DNA of 64,000 nucleotides from Cupriavidus necator (GCA_022041995.1 CP074381.1:2976001-3040000), one strand, 5' to 3'. Shown: positions 12,036-21,834, counted from the stretch's first letter. Notes: a model not told the origin generated them from the sequence alone. Program-made: numbers and translations.

Positions 12036-13045
12036 GAAGGATGGCGGAAGAATGAGCGTACAAGCGCCGGATTTTCCGCCACGGTTTGAAGCTGTTCGTT
12101 GACCTTTTGTTGCAGGTCCTCACCTTTACGAAGAGGCCTGCGTGCCACACCTGTGCGCTTGGTATGACTCCACACCAACTCGTCTGGATTGAGGTCGGGC
12201 GAGTAGCCAGGCAAGAAGTGCAATGTGAGCTTGCCCTTTGTCGATTGAACGTAGCGCTTCACGCATGCCTTCTTATGTGCGGGCAGTCCATCGACCACCA
12301 TGTGCACGCTGTTTTTTCGCCCGCGCATCAATTTCTTGAGGAGTTCGACGAACAGCTCTCCAGTCAGACCGCCTTTGTAGGTGGCGAACCAGAAGGCCCC
12401 CTTGGAGTTGACTGCCGACGCGGCACTGATGCTCTGGCGCTGCCCCGGCCGATCGACCACCGGGGTCTTGCCACGCGCACCCCATGTCTTGCCATGCACG
12501 GTGTCGGCACGAAAGCCTGACTCGTCCCAGAAGAAAATGTCAGCCTTCTGTGCCTTTGCCGCTTTCGCAATGGCAGGAAAGGTCTCCTTGCGCCATGCCT
12601 CAACGGCCAATGGATCGCGTTGATAAGCGCACTGCAGTGGCTTTTGCGGCGTCAGTCCCCTGCGCGCCAGAAGCGCACCGATGCTAGCCAAGGACAGATC
12701 CACTCCGAATTTTTCTTCCACCAACAACTGAACAATCTGGCGCGTCCACAAACCAAAGTCAAAACCGTATTGCGTCGGATTCTTGCCATTGATCCAGCGA
12801 AACACCTGGGCTTCTTGGCTGTTCGTGAGTTTGCGTGGCCTGCCACTACCTTTGGTTGAGCGCAAAGCCTGCAAGCCCTTGCCGCGCCCCATGGTCATAG
12901 CGCGACATCGGAAGGCCCAGGAACGATGCATGCCAAAGGATTTGGCTACGTCCTCAGGATGCTCACCCTCCCTCATCCGTTGCACGGCCAGTACGCGCAT
13001 TTCCTCAAGGGTGTTATGCGCCAAGGTTCGTCCGTCTCGTTTCAT
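12011..13045 (-). CDS. IS630-family transposase
   Basis: 344 aa DDE transposase. The N-terminal helix-turn-helix (about 14-80) has [16 protein letters not shown] and a GSGRPRKL linker. The catalytic core shows FFWDESGF (first Asp), [10 protein letters not shown] (second Asp) and [10 protein letters not shown] (Glu), the IS630 DDE pattern. Stop codon bases 12011-12013 lie inside the left terminal repeat, so element and gene end together. The start ATG 13045 lies 39 bases inside the right repeat; no strong ribosome site. Reading frame is intact. Confidence 0.93.
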   Translation of the reverse strand: MKRDGRTLAHNTLEEMRVLAVQRMREGEHPEDVAKSFGMHRSWAFRCRAMTMGRGKGLQALRSTKGSGRPRKLTNSQEAQVFRWINGKNPTQYGFDFGLWTRQIVQLLVEEKFGVDLSLASIGALLARRGLTPQKPLQCAYQRDPLAVEAWRKETFPAIAKAAKAQKADIFFWDESGFRADTVHGKTWGARGKTPVVDRPGQRQSISAASAVNSKGAFWFATYKGGLTGELFVELLKKLMRGRKNSVHMVVDGLPAHKKACVKRYVQSTKGKLTLHFLPGYSPDLNPDELVWSHTKRTGVARRPLRKGEDLQQKVNEQLQTVAENPALVRSFFRHPSVAYISDC

Positions 13046-13083
13046 AAACGTCGGATTTCGACAGATTATGGAAGTTCAATTTT

Positions 13084-13109
13084 TGTCGCATATATTTCTG
13101 ACTACTGAG
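13084..13109 (-). repeat. Right terminal inverted repeat of the IS630 element
   Basis: Begins TGTCGCAT and ends CTACTGAG; pairs with 12010-12035 with one mismatch. It is followed by TA, the inferred target duplication. Confidence 0.92.
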
Positions 13110-13133
13110 TAACATCATATGTGACTGCGACAG

Positions 13134-13505
13134 ATGTCTCCGATGTCCACGATGCCCGGGAGCGGCACCCGCCACCTTGCCCGCCCCAGCCAGCCGACCG
13201 GTCCCGCCCCCCCGGGGCCTGCACTGCGCAAGGCTGCCGTGATCGAGGCGACCCTCAACATCGCTGCCGGCAGGGGTTTCCAGGGACGTGGCTCGGCGCG
13301 CGTGAGCCTGGTGGCCAGCCGCTTTACCAGCCGCATTGTGCTGGTCACGGACTCCGGCTCGGCCGATGCGCGCGACGTGATGGCCGTCATGCGCCTGCGC
13401 ACGCCGCCTGGCACCGTGCTGCGCATCCAGGCCGACGGCCCGGACGAAGTCGCCGCGGTCAGGTCCATCGCACAACTGCTCGGTCCAGGGAACGGCCAGC
13501 CATGA
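13134..13505 (+). CDS. HPr-like protein lacking the phospho-acceptor histidine
   Basis: 123 aa: a Pro-rich N-terminal tail (1-33) and an HPr-fold domain (about 36-117). The domain aligns along its whole length with PTS HPr (ASRFTSRIVLV; GTVLRIQADGPDEVAAVRSIAQLL), but the GLHxRP phosphorylation loop reads GFQGRG: Gln50 replaces His15 and Gly replaces the Pro after the conserved Arg. The Ser46 regulatory site is Asp81. It therefore cannot carry phosphate in the usual way. ATG 13134 has no clear ribosome site (13143 and 13152 are alternatives), and the IS end is only 25 bases upstream. ATGA overlap with the next gene. Confidence 0.7.
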   Translation: MSPMSTMPGSGTRHLARPSQPTGPAPPGPALRKAAVIEATLNIAAGRGFQGRGSARVSLVASRFTSRIVLVTDSGSADARDVMAVMRLRTPPGTVLRIQADGPDEVAAVRSIAQLLGPGNGQP

Positions 13506-14370
13506 ACGAACGCATACCGGACGCCGCCCCCGGCATCGCCACGGATAGCGGCCGCACGTCCTTTGACTCCTATATGCGGTTCCTGGCCGAAGCCCCGCGC
13601 GACGGCACGCCCGTGGTGCTGGAAACCGAGACCGCCCTGTCGCTGCACTTCGACGTGCTGGCCACGCAGAGCTTCATGTCGCGCCGCGATCCCGACCGGC
13701 TGGTGCTGGGCTACACGCGCACCATGATGGGATTCCTGCTGCTGCATCCGTCGCCGGCTCGGATTTCGGTGATCGGGCTCGGCGGAGGCTCGCTGGTCAA
13801 GTATTGCTACCGGCACCTGCCTGCCAGCGGGTGGTCGCGGTCGAGATCGACCCGGCGGTGATCGCACTGCGCGAGCGCTTCCGCATTCCGCCCGACGATG
13901 CCCGCCTGCAAGTGGTCTGCGCCGATGGCGCCGAATTCGTCAAGGGCCGGGAAGCGCGCCCCGAGGTCATCCTCGTCGACGGCTTCCTGGCTGACGGCAT
14001 GCCGCTGCAGCTTGGCTCCGCCGGCTTCTACGCGGCCTGCCACGCGCGGCTGGCCGACCACGGCGTGCTGGTGGCCAACTTCCTTGCAAGCGACCGCGGC
14101 ATGCCGCACTACCTGGGCGCGGTGCGCGCCGTGTTCGGGGCCTCGATGTCGGTCGCGCGTGCCGAGGACAGCTGCAACTACACGCTGTTTGCCTGGAAAG
14201 GCCCGCCCCGGCTGCCGCCGCTGCAGACGCTGCTGGCACGCGCACGGGTGCTGGAAGCCGTGCATGCCCTGAAGCTGACACCGACTGCCCGCCGCATGAA
14301 GCGCGGCGAGGCAGTTGCCGCCGCCCCCGACGCCTGGCACGCCCTTGCCCGGCCCCGGAACACCCTGTAG
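13502..14370 (+). pseudogene. Spermidine synthase-like protein, frameshifted
   Basis: The reading frame from ATG 13502 gives an N-terminal half ending at motif I (VIGLGGGSLVKYCYRHLPA), then shifts by -1 near 13817-13832. The next frame continues with RVVAVEIDPAVIALRERF and runs to 14370. Adding one C at AGCGGG (giving codons for ASRVVAVE) restores a 289-aa protein; loss of one CTGC unit from the tandem CTGC at 13817-13824 would give the same shift. It is related to the gene at 8921-9793. Start overlaps the HPr-like stop (ATGA). Either a sequencing error or a genuinely broken gene. Confidence 0.8.
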
Positions 14371-14427
14371 CGGCAACGCAGGTCCTCCGCCTCCCTGCCC
14401 AATCCGCCAGACGCCGCCCCCATCGCC

Positions 14428-15273
14428 ATGCCGATCCTGTACCTGCGCAAACTGACCGGGAAGCGGCGCAGCCCCCACGCCAACCGGCATCTGGCCGGCT
14501 ACCTCTGCTTTGTCGCCGGCGCCATCAATGCCGGCGGCTTCCTGGCCGTGCAGCAATACACCTCGCATATGTCCGGCGTGGTCTCAGCCATGGCCGACAA
14601 CCTGGCGTTGGGCAGCTTCGCGCTGGTACTGGACGGGGTCGGGGCGCTGCTGTCGTTTCTCGGCGGCGCCGCGTGCTCAGCGGTGCTGGTCAACTGGGGG
14701 CGGCGCGAGCGGCTGCACAGTGAATACGCGCTGCCGCTGGCGCTGGAAGCGGGGCTGCTGCTGTGCTTTGGCCTGATCGGCGGCAACCTGGGGCAGGACC
14801 AGTGGCTGTTCGTGCCAGCCACGGTGATGCTGCTGTGCTTCATCATGGGGCTGCAGAATGCCATGATCACCAAGCTCTCGAACGCCGAGATCCGCACCAC
14901 CCACCTCACTGGCATGGTCACCGATATCGGCATCGAGCTGGGTAAGCTGTGCTACTGGAACACAGCCGCGCCGGCGCGCCCGCCATCACGCACACAAGCG
15001 CGCGCCCTGCCCCGCGTGCTCGCCAACCGGCGCAAGCTGCGCTTGCTGGTGGTGCTGGTCACGCTGTTCTTTGCTGGCGGCGTCGCCGGCGCGCTGGGGT
15101 TCAAGCACCTGGGTTTCAGCGCCACGCTGCCGCTGGCCGTGCTGCTGCTGGGGCTGATCGCAGTGCCGCTGACCGACGACCTGCGCAGCCGCTGGCGCAC
15201 AGGCTCACTGCCGCACCTGGCGGCGCGGATGCGGCAATGCGTGCAGGCGGGCGCGCTGCGCCGGCGGCGCTAG
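14428..15273 (+). CDS. YoaK/DUF1275 family membrane protein
   Basis: 281 aa integral membrane protein with about six helices. YLCFVAGAINAGGFLAV, TSHMSGVVSAMADNLALG, MGLQNAMITKLSNAEIRTTHLTGMVTDIG are characteristic of DUF1275 (YoaK), whose function is unknown though transport is often assumed. An Arg/Pro-rich cytoplasmic loop lies at about 185-205. The gene follows the broken spermidine-synthase-like gene by 57 bases and converges on uspA with a 7-base gap. Confidence 0.88.
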   Translation: MPILYLRKLTGKRRSPHANRHLAGYLCFVAGAINAGGFLAVQQYTSHMSGVVSAMADNLALGSFALVLDGVGALLSFLGGAACSAVLVNWGRRERLHSEYALPLALEAGLLLCFGLIGGNLGQDQWLFVPATVMLLCFIMGLQNAMITKLSNAEIRTTHLTGMVTDIGIELGKLCYWNTAAPARPPSRTQARALPRVLANRRKLRLLVVLVTLFFAGGVAGALGFKHLGFSATLPLAVLLLGLIAVPLTDDLRSRWRTGSLPHLAARMRQCVQAGALRRRR

Positions 15274-15280
15274 TCGCCGC

Positions 15281-15718
15281 CTACCGGTACACCAGCACCG
15301 GAATCTTGCTGTGGGTCAGCACCTTCAGGGTTTCGCTGCCGATCAGCATGCCCTGAACCCCGCGCCGCCCGTGCGAAGCCATCACGATCAGGTCGCAGCC
15401 TTTTTCCTCGGCCGTCTTGATGATGGCCTCGTAGGGATGGTCGTTGACGGCGTATGCCGTCTCACAGGGCACGCCCGCGGCGCCGGCCTCGTCGGCCAGT
15501 CCGCGCAGGTAGCGGGTTGCGTCTTCCCAGGCTTGCTTCACGTAGGTTTCGCGGGTGTCCTCCAGCATCTCGACCTGGTAGGTCAGGACGTGGTAGTTCG
15601 GACAGACCCGCACCGCGGTGGTACGCGCCCCCATGTCCCGCGCCAGCATCAGGGCCTTGCGGAATGCCAGTTCAGACAGGTCGGAGCCATCGACCGCCAG
15701 CAGGAGATGCTTGAACAT
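15281..15718 (-). CDS. Universal stress protein, UspA family
   Basis: 145 aa, the standard single-domain length. HLLLAVDGSDLSELA at the start and VMASHGRRGVQGMLIGSETLKVLTHSKIPVLV at the end give the ATP-binding G-2x-G-9x-G(S/T) motif of nucleotide-binding Usp proteins. Usp proteins support survival under stress and growth arrest. AAGGAGG lies 5 bases before ATG 15718. Single gene on the minus strand with a candidate promoter about 145 bases upstream. Confidence 0.93.
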   Translation of the reverse strand: MFKHLLLAVDGSDLSELAFRKALMLARDMGARTTAVRVCPNYHVLTYQVEMLEDTRETYVKQAWEDATRYLRGLADEAGAAGVPCETAYAVNDHPYEAIIKTAEEKGCDLIVMASHGRRGVQGMLIGSETLKVLTHSKIPVLVYR

Positions 15719-15860
15719 GATTGCCTCCTTGCCTGCATAGTTGCCGCCTCAGGCGCTCACTTCCGATGCGTCAGCGCCATGCGTCCGAAAGTGCGAGTCC
15801 GCAAGGCGCAACAAGGAGCGGCCGATACCCCCGGTTTCGAATGATGGGTCACTCGACTTG

Positions 15861-15888
15861 AGTATAGGTGCGCCATGGCCCACGGCAA
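15861..15888 (-). promoter_or_regulatory. Candidate sigma70 promoter for the usp gene; 15719-16172 otherwise empty
   Basis: On the minus strand TTGCCG, a 16-nt spacer and TATACT, pointing at uspA. The rest of the 454-base gap between uspA and the glycosylase holds no credible gene; several overlapping frames exist but none has a ribosome site or family pattern. Confidence 0.4.
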
Positions 15889-16172
15889 TCCCGCATGCGT
15901 CACATGCGCACGGGTGGATTCAATACGGGCGATTTGCGAAGCCGCTGGCTGGCTGCGGGCCGCTTCAGGCCCGACCGGGGTCGCGCCGGGTCTCTGCGGT
16001 GGTCATGTGCTCCGCATCCTGGATCACATCAACCCGCGCCGCCGGGATACGCGCGCGCATGCGATTCGAGCAAAAGGCAGTATCGCCAGGCATGAACCCA
16101 TATCAAATTCAGACATTGCGAGCATCTGATCGAAGTGCCAGGCCTTGCTGACACCTTCCGCCGTCAGCGAGC

Positions 16173-16667
16173 TCAGGACAACCACACCCCGAGCTGCTGC
16201 CACGCACGTAACTTTTCCGCGTAGGCCAAGGTATGAGCCGGACTGCTTGAGGGGAGCCTGACGATGCGATGGCGGTCGCCATGCTGGGCGAGGGCCTTCA
16301 TTCCAATACGATCGGCAGTACCGCCATTGAACGCAATCACCTCCAGCTTCGGTAGCGATTCAACCAGACCTGCCAGGTCATTGCCCGCGTGGCCGCGAAT
16401 GTTGCTGTCCAGGCTGCCCTCACGCTTCGCTTGCGCCACCACGTCCCACAGACCGACGTGATGCGCCAGCAGCGTTTGCAGCCGCGCGGCATAGTCCATG
16501 TGGACCAGGTCTTCACGCAGAACATCGCCGGTCAGGCGCCAGAACTGATTCTGCCGATGCGCGTAATACTGGCTTTGCGCCAGTGACGCCTCACCCGGCA
16601 GGCTGCCGAGAATAAGGATGCGCGTGCCGGCGTCAACGACCGGCGGGAAGCACCGCTTCAGCGTCAT
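16173..16667 (-). CDS. Hypoxanthine-DNA (deoxyinosine) glycosylase, UDG family 6
   Basis: 164 aa. Removes hypoxanthine (deaminated adenine) from DNA, starting base-excision repair. The uracil-DNA-glycosylase-fold motifs are LILGSLPGEASL (motif 1), YYAHRQNQFW, the IAFNGG strand and LPSSSPAHT (motif 2), matching the HDG group. Length agrees with the family. Single gene, same strand as htpG upstream but separated from it by 73 bases. Confidence 0.87.
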   Translation of the reverse strand: MTLKRCFPPVVDAGTRILILGSLPGEASLAQSQYYAHRQNQFWRLTGDVLREDLVHMDYAARLQTLLAHHVGLWDVVAQAKREGSLDSNIRGHAGNDLAGLVESLPKLEVIAFNGGTADRIGMKALAQHGDRHRIVRLPSSSPAHTLAYAEKLRAWQQLGVWLS

Positions 16668-16740
16668 CGGTCACGCGCTCCGTTACACCACATTGAGACG
16701 GGAATCCCCCGCCGCCTGCGCGGCGAGGGCAGCCCGGGCG

Positions 16741-18645
16741 TCAGGCCAGGAGCTTGTTCACGCGCTGCACATACGCAGCCGGATCGTCCAGCATGCCGCC
16801 TTCGGCCAGCAGTGCCTGGTCGAACAGCACCTGCACGCGGTCGCTGAAGGCATCGCCAGCGGGAAGATCACGCAGCCTCTGCACCAGCGCGTGTTCCGGG
16901 TTCAGTTCCAGGATCGGCTGGGCGTCCGGCGCCTTCTGGCCGGCCTGCTTGAGCAGGCGCTGCAGGTAGCCGCTCATGTCGCCTTCGTCAGAGACCAGGC
17001 ACGAGGCCGATGCCGTCAGGCGCAGCGTCACGCGCACGTCCTTGGCCTTGCCGTCGAGCACGGCCTTGGCGCGTTCGACCACGTCCTTCCAGTCGGCCTC
17101 GGCCTTTTCCTGCTCGGCCTTCTCGGCTTCGTCGGCGAGCTTGCCCAGGTCCAGGTCGCCGCGCGCGACCGACACCAGCTCCTTGCCGTCGAACTCGCGC
17201 AGGAACGACAGCATCCATTCGTCGACGCGGTCGGTCAGCAGCAGCACTTCGATGCCCTTCTTGCGGAACACTTCCAGGTGCGGGCTGTTCTTCGCGGCGG
17301 ACCAGGTATCGGCCGTGACATAGTAGATCTTGTCCTGGCCTTCCTTCATGCGGCCGACGTAGGCGGCCAGCGCCACGCTCTGCTCGGCGGTGTCGTTGTG
17401 CGTGGAGGCAAAGCGCAGCAGCTTCGCCACGCGCTCCAGGTTGGCCTGGTCTTCGCCGATGCCTTCCTTGAGCGCCTGGCCGAATTGCTGCCAGAAGGTC
17501 GTGTACTTGGCGCGCTCGGCTTCTTCCTCACTGTCGGCCAGCGTTTCCAGCATCGACAGCACGCGCTTGGTGCAGCCCTCGCGGATGGCCTTGACGTCAC
17601 GGCTTTCCTGCAGCAGTTCGCGCGATACGTTCAGCGGCAGGTCGGCGGAATCAACCACGCCCTTGACCCAGCGCAGGTAGCCCGGCAGCAGCTGGTCGGC
17701 ATCGTCCATGATGAAGACGCGCTTGACGTACAGCTTCAGGCCGGCCTTGTGGTTGCGGTCCCACAGGTCGAACGGGGCGCGCGAAGGAATGTAGAGCAGC
17801 TGGGTATATTCGCTGCGGCCTTCCACGCGGTTGTGAGTCCAGGCCAGCGGCGTTTCGCTGTCATGGTGCGCGATGTGCTGGTAGAAGGCGGTGTACTGCT
17901 CGTCGGTGATGTCGGACCTGTTGCGCGTCCACAGGGCGCTGGCCTGGTTCACGCTTTCCCATTCGTCGGTGCGCTTGTACGCGCTGGCCTCGGCGTCCCA
18001 GATTTCCTTGGGCATACGGATTGGCAGCGAGATGTGGTCCGAATACTTCTGGATGATGCCCTTCAGGCGCCAGGCGGAAAGGAAATCGTCCTCGCCCTCG
18101 CGCAGGTGCAGCGTGATGGTGGTGCCGCGCTCGGCGCGGTCGATCGCGTCGATCGAGAACTCGCCGTCGCCGGCGCTTTCCCAGCGCACCGCCTCGTTGG
18201 CTGGCAGGCCGGCGCGGCGGGTTTCCACGGTGACCTTGTCGGCGACGATAAAGGCCGAGTAGAAGCCCACGCCGAACTGGCCGATCAGCGCGGCGTCCTT
18301 CTGCTGGTCGCCGGACAATTGCTGGAAGAATTCCCTGGTACCCGAGCGGGCGATGGTGCCGAGGTTGCGGATGGCCTCGTCGCGGCTCATGCCGATGCCG
18401 TTGTCGGTGATCGTCAGCGTGCGCGCCTGCGGGTCGGCCTCGATGCGGATGGCCAGGTCGGCGTCGTTTTCCAGCAGGGACGGATTCGCGATCGCCTCGA
18501 AGCGCAGCTTGTCGGTGGCGTCCGAAGCATTCGAGACCAGCTCGCGCAGGAAGATTTCCTTGTTGCTGTACAGCGAGTGGATCATCAGGTGCAGCAGTTG
18601 CTTCACTTCCGCCTGGAAGCTCATCGTCTCGTGCGGTGCGGTCAT
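16741..18645 (-). CDS. htpG: Molecular chaperone HtpG (Hsp90)
   Basis: 634 aa (E. coli 624). Cytosolic ATP-driven chaperone. The GHKL ATPase domain has the opening [46 protein letters not shown] and the [12 protein letters not shown] lid. The middle domain has the RVFIMDDAD and [10 protein letters not shown] segments, and the C-terminal dimerisation domain is complete. ATG 18645 is preceded by AGGAGAAC. It is downstream of the MocR gene on the same strand, with a 122-base gap large enough for its own heat-shock promoter, which I could not identify. Confidence 0.97.
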   Translation of the reverse strand: MTAPHETMSFQAEVKQLLHLMIHSLYSNKEIFLRELVSNASDATDKLRFEAIANPSLLENDADLAIRIEADPQARTLTITDNGIGMSRDEAIRNLGTIARSGTREFFQQLSGDQQKDAALIGQFGVGFYSAFIVADKVTVETRRAGLPANEAVRWESAGDGEFSIDAIDRAERGTTITLHLREGEDDFLSAWRLKGIIQKYSDHISLPIRMPKEIWDAEASAYKRTDEWESVNQASALWTRNRSDITDEQYTAFYQHIAHHDSETPLAWTHNRVEGRSEYTQLLYIPSRAPFDLWDRNHKAGLKLYVKRVFIMDDADQLLPGYLRWVKGVVDSADLPLNVSRELLQESRDVKAIREGCTKRVLSMLETLADSEEEAERAKYTTFWQQFGQALKEGIGEDQANLERVAKLLRFASTHNDTAEQSVALAAYVGRMKEGQDKIYYVTADTWSAAKNSPHLEVFRKKGIEVLLLTDRVDEWMLSFLREFDGKELVSVARGDLDLGKLADEAEKAEQEKAEADWKDVVERAKAVLDGKAKDVRVTLRLTASASCLVSDEGDMSGYLQRLLKQAGQKAPDAQPILELNPEHALVQRLRDLPAGDAFSDRVQVLFDQALLAEGGMLDDPAAYVQRVNKLLA

Positions 18646-18767
18646 GGTTCTCCTCTTGGAAACAGGCGAATCTGGAAAGTGGGTGTGGCCATGGTCATAT
18701 GGCCGGTGCCGCCAGACATAGGGCCGCCCGGGCCATTTTTCAAGGCCCCGGGGGCTGCCGGAATGAC

Positions 18768-20318
18768 TTACAGGCGCTCGAGCCAGCGCGCCAGGAAGGC
18801 CAGCATGTCCGGGTGGCCGCTGCTGGCAACGTTGAAGCGCATCCAGCCCGACGGCATCTGCGACGGCGAGAACAGGCTGCCCGGGGCGAACAGGTAGCCC
18901 TCTTCATGCCCCGCGGTGGCGATCGCGTTGGTGTCGCGGCCGGTATCGGCCCACAGGTACATGCCGGCGTGCTGGCCGGGAAAGAGGCGCAGGCCCAGGC
19001 GTTCCAGCTCACGCCGGGTCTCGTCGCGGGCGCGGTCCAGCCGGGTGCGCACGCGCTCCACATGCTTGCGGTAGTGGCCCTCGGTCAGCACCTTGTACAG
19101 CACGCGCTCGTTGATCTCCGGCGTGGCCAGCCCCGCCAGCAGCTTGCTGTCGGTCAGCGCTGACGCCATCTCCGGGTGCGCGGCGATAAAGCCCACGCGC
19201 AGGTTGGCCGCCAGGGTCTTGGAAAAGCTGCCCAGGTAGATCACCCGGCGCAGCTGGTCCAGGCTGGCCAGCCGGGTCGCGGCGTGGCCGGGCGGGCACA
19301 GGTCGCAATAGATATCGTCCTCGACGATCAGGAAGTCGTACTGCTCGGCCAGGCGCAGCAGCTGGAAGGCCTTGGCCGCCGACAGCGAGGTGCCGGTGGG
19401 GTTGTGCAGCACCGAGTTGATCACGAACAGCTTGGGCCGTCGTGCCTGCACGATGCGCTCCAGCGCCTCCAGGTCCGGCCCTTCGGCGGTGTACGGCACC
19501 CCGATCACCTGGGCGCCCTGCGCGGCAAAGCGGCCGAACATCACGAACCACGCCGGGTCGCCCACCAGCACCGTGTCGCCGGGCTGCAGGTAAAGCCGCG
19601 CGATCAGGTCCAGGGCCTGGGTGATGCCCGAGGTCAGCACGATCTGCTCGGCACTGGCACCGATCTCCAGTTCTTCCAGCCGGGTGCGCAGCTGCTGGCG
19701 CAGCGGCAGGAACCCCTGCGGCGTGCCGCTGGCCAGGAAATGGTTGCCGGGCTGGCGGCCCAGCCCGCGCAGCGCGCTGGCGATCAGCTCGCCGTCGAGC
19801 CAGTCGTTGGGCAGGAAGCCCAGCCCCGGCGCCTTGTGCGCCTCGGCCGTATGGAACATGCTGCGCAGCAGCCAGGTCACGTCAATATTGCGCGCCACCG
19901 CCACGTCGCTGGACACCGGCGCCGCGGGCGCGGCCGGGGCGCGCTCGCGCACGTAGAAGCCGGAGCCGCGGCGCGATTCCAGGTAGCCCAGCGCCACCAG
20001 CCGCTCATAGGCCTCGACCACGGTAAAGCGCGAGATGCCCTTCTCCTGCGCCAGTTGCCGGATCGACGGCATGCGCATGCCGGCGCGGAACACGCGCTCG
20101 TCGATGCGCATGCGGGCCCATTCGGTCAACTGCTCGACCAGCGTCATCTGCGCCGAGGGAATCGGATCCGGGAAGCGCTCGGTGGGCGGCACCACCAGCC
20201 GCAGCGCGCGGCCGGAGGCATGCCACGATGTGCTTTTGGCGTCGCCTCCGTTATCCTTTTGGCGGGTGACAGTGGCAGTCTCGCTGCCCGCCTCGCCATC
20301 CCTGCTTTTGGCATCCAT
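18768..20318 (-). CDS. MocR-type transcriptional regulator (GntR HTH + aminotransferase domain)
   Basis: 516 aa. A winged helix of the GntR type (about 60-125; [26 protein letters not shown]) is joined to a fold-type-I aminotransferase domain (about 165-515). [21 protein letters not shown] and [16 protein letters not shown] are visible, the last holding the PLP lysine. MocR proteins sense PLP or amino-acid-derived ligands. ATG 20318 is chosen because GGAG precedes it; the open frame extends to 21137 over the divergent gene. It probably controls that VOC/AlaX/LysE cluster, and itself, through the repeats in the gap. Confidence 0.93.
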   Translation of the reverse strand: MDAKSRDGEAGSETATVTRQKDNGGDAKSTSWHASGRALRLVVPPTERFPDPIPSAQMTLVEQLTEWARMRIDERVFRAGMRMPSIRQLAQEKGISRFTVVEAYERLVALGYLESRRGSGFYVRERAPAAPAAPVSSDVAVARNIDVTWLLRSMFHTAEAHKAPGLGFLPNDWLDGELIASALRGLGRQPGNHFLASGTPQGFLPLRQQLRTRLEELEIGASAEQIVLTSGITQALDLIARLYLQPGDTVLVGDPAWFVMFGRFAAQGAQVIGVPYTAEGPDLEALERIVQARRPKLFVINSVLHNPTGTSLSAAKAFQLLRLAEQYDFLIVEDDIYCDLCPPGHAATRLASLDQLRRVIYLGSFSKTLAANLRVGFIAAHPEMASALTDSKLLAGLATPEINERVLYKVLTEGHYRKHVERVRTRLDRARDETRRELERLGLRLFPGQHAGMYLWADTGRDTNAIATAGHEEGYLFAPGSLFSPSQMPSGWMRFNVASSGHPDMLAFLARWLERL

Positions 20319-20331
20319 GTGCTGCTCCTGC

Positions 20332-20376
20332 AACTGTACTGAATACGATCCGCTCAACTGTACCGGTACTGTACCG
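20332..20376. promoter_or_regulatory. Candidate MocR operator: three ACTGTAC repeats
   Basis: Three direct copies of ACTGTACYG at 20332-20341, 20356-20365 and 20367-20376 in the 84-base gap between the divergent MocR and VOC genes. The last two enclose the palindrome GTACCGGTAC. Direct repeats in a divergent gap are the usual form of a MocR site. Confidence 0.6.
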
Positions 20377-20402
20377 ACTACCTTGTCTACCATCAAGCCA
20401 AG

Positions 20403-21080
20403 ATGAAGCTCGCCCTCGATCACCTCGTCATCGCCGCGCCCGACCTGGCCGCCGGCACGGACTACGTTGCCGGCCTGCTGGGCATTGCGCCCCAGGGCGG
20501 CGGTGCGCACACGGCCATGGGCACGCACAACCGCGTTCTGGGCATGTTCGGCGGCCTCTACCTGGAAGTGATCGCGGTCGATCCGGCGGCAACGGCGCCG
20601 ACCCGTGCGCGCTGGTTCGGCCTGGACACCGAAGCCGTGCGGCAGCGCCTGCGCGGCGGCCCCTTCCTGCTGCACTGGGCCGTGCGCGTGGAACGCCCCG
20701 CCGACCTCGGCCGGTGGCAGGCGCAGTACCCGGAGCGCATCGTGCCGGTCATCCCGATGACCCGCGGCGGCCTGCACTGGCGCATCACCGTGCCCGAAGA
20801 CGGCAGCCTGCCCGCCTGGCCGGGCGAAGCCGGCAGCGCCGGCGACGGCCTGCTGCCCAGCCTGATCCAGTGGGACGTGGCCAGCTATCCTGGCGTCAGC
20901 CTGCCGCGGCAGGACCTGGCGCTGCGCAAGCTGTCCGGGCGCCACCCGCGCGCCGAGTTGCTGCGCCAGGGGCTGGCCTGGCTGGGCGCCGACCACCTCA
21001 TCGCCATCGAGCAGGCCGACGGCCCGCCCGAACTGATTGCCGAAATCGAAACCGCGCAGGGCATCCGCACCCTGCGCTAG
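20403..21080 (+). CDS. VOC/glyoxalase-like domain protein
   Basis: 225 aa with the Glyoxalase_3-like arrangement: LALDHLVIAAPDLAAGTDYVAGLLG at the start with a metal-ligand-type His, GTHNRVLGMFGGLYLEVIAVDP, and a second half repeating the fold. Reaction unknown. It is the first gene of the cluster transcribed away from the MocR regulator, so it is probably its target and may act on an amino-acid-related compound. ATG 20403 lies 27 bases after the last operator-like repeat. Confidence 0.82.
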   Translation: MKLALDHLVIAAPDLAAGTDYVAGLLGIAPQGGGAHTAMGTHNRVLGMFGGLYLEVIAVDPAATAPTRARWFGLDTEAVRQRLRGGPFLLHWAVRVERPADLGRWQAQYPERIVPVIPMTRGGLHWRITVPEDGSLPAWPGEAGSAGDGLLPSLIQWDVASYPGVSLPRQDLALRKLSGRHPRAELLRQGLAWLGADHLIAIEQADGPPELIAEIETAQGIRTLR

Positions 21081-21120
21081 CCACTGCCACACCCAGAACA
21101 AGCCCGCAAGGAGACCCCCG

Positions 21121-21834
21121 ATGCCCGCCACCCGCAAGCGCTTCGACGAAGACCCCTACCTCGGCCACTGCACCGCCACCGTGTTGGCGGCCGGCGCCGA
21201 AGGGATCGAGCTCGACGAAACCGTGTGCTACGCGCGCAGCGGCGGCCAGGCCGGCGACACCGCCACGCTGGCGCTGGCCGACGGGCGCACGGTGGCCATC
21301 GCCGACACCCTCTACGCTGAGGACCGCAGCCGCATCCTGCATGTGCCCGCACCGGATGCGCCGCTGCCGCGCGTGGGCGAGCGCGTCACCGTGACCATCG
21401 ACTGGGCGCGCCGCCACAAGCTGATGCGGCTGCATACCTGCCTGCACCTGCTGGGCTCGCTGATCCCGGCGCCGGTAACCGGCTGCGGCATCTCGCCGGA
21501 GTCGGCGCGCGTCGACTTCGACCTGCCGGAATCGACCCTGGACAAGGCCGACCTGACCGAGCGCCTGAACGCGCTGATCCACGCCAGCACCGCAGTGCGC
21601 ACCACGCTGATCACGCCGCAGGAACTGGCCGCCCAGCCCGAGCTCGTGCGCACCATCGGCGCCGCGCCGCCGGCGGGTACGGCCAGCATCCGCATCATCG
21701 AGATCCCCGGCGTGGACCGCCAGCCCTGCGGCGGCACGCACGTGGCCAACACCAGCGAGATCGGCGCGGTGGTGGTGACCAGGATCGAGAAGAAGAGCCG
21801 CACCAACCGGCGCGTGGTGGTCGCGTTCGCGTGA
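21121..21834 (+). CDS. Alanyl-tRNA editing protein (AlaX-like)
   Basis: 237 aa, homologous to the editing domain of AlaRS; it hydrolyses mischarged Ser- or Gly-tRNA(Ala) in trans. The zinc site is seen as HTCLH (HxxxH) near residue 104 and CGGTHVANTSEIG near 205. The N-terminal glycine-rich part (YARSGGQAGDTA) matches the longer AlaX type. ATG 21121 with AAGGAG upstream is chosen over in-frame positions inside the previous gene. The stop overlaps the next start by one base. Confidence 0.9.
   Translation: MPATRKRFDEDPYLGHCTATVLAAGAEGIELDETVCYARSGGQAGDTATLALADGRTVAIADTLYAEDRSRILHVPAPDAPLPRVGERVTVTIDWARRHKLMRLHTCLHLLGSLIPAPVTGCGISPESARVDFDLPESTLDKADLTERLNALIHASTAVRTTLITPQELAAQPELVRTIGAAPPAGTASIRIIEIPGVDRQPCGGTHVANTSEIGAVVVTRIEKKSRTNRRVVVAFA

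Larger units (their letters stand above)
12010..13109 (-). mobile_element. IS630-family insertion sequence, complete
   Basis: 1100-bp element with 26-bp terminal inverted repeats differing at one position, one transposase gene, and flanking TA dinucleotides (12008-12009 and 13110-13111), the target duplication expected for IS630/Tc1-type elements. It sits between the divergent Cds1-like and HPr-like genes. Everything looks intact, so it is recent and possibly mobile. No name is assigned because I cannot compare it with IS collections. Confidence 0.92.

Noticed and set aside
15875-16129. 84-aa plus-strand frame in the uspA upstream gap
   Set aside because: No ribosome site, no family pattern, and several overlapping frames of equal quality.
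16618-18897. 759-aa plus-strand frame opposite htpG
   Set aside because: Antisense shadow of a certain gene; no family pattern.
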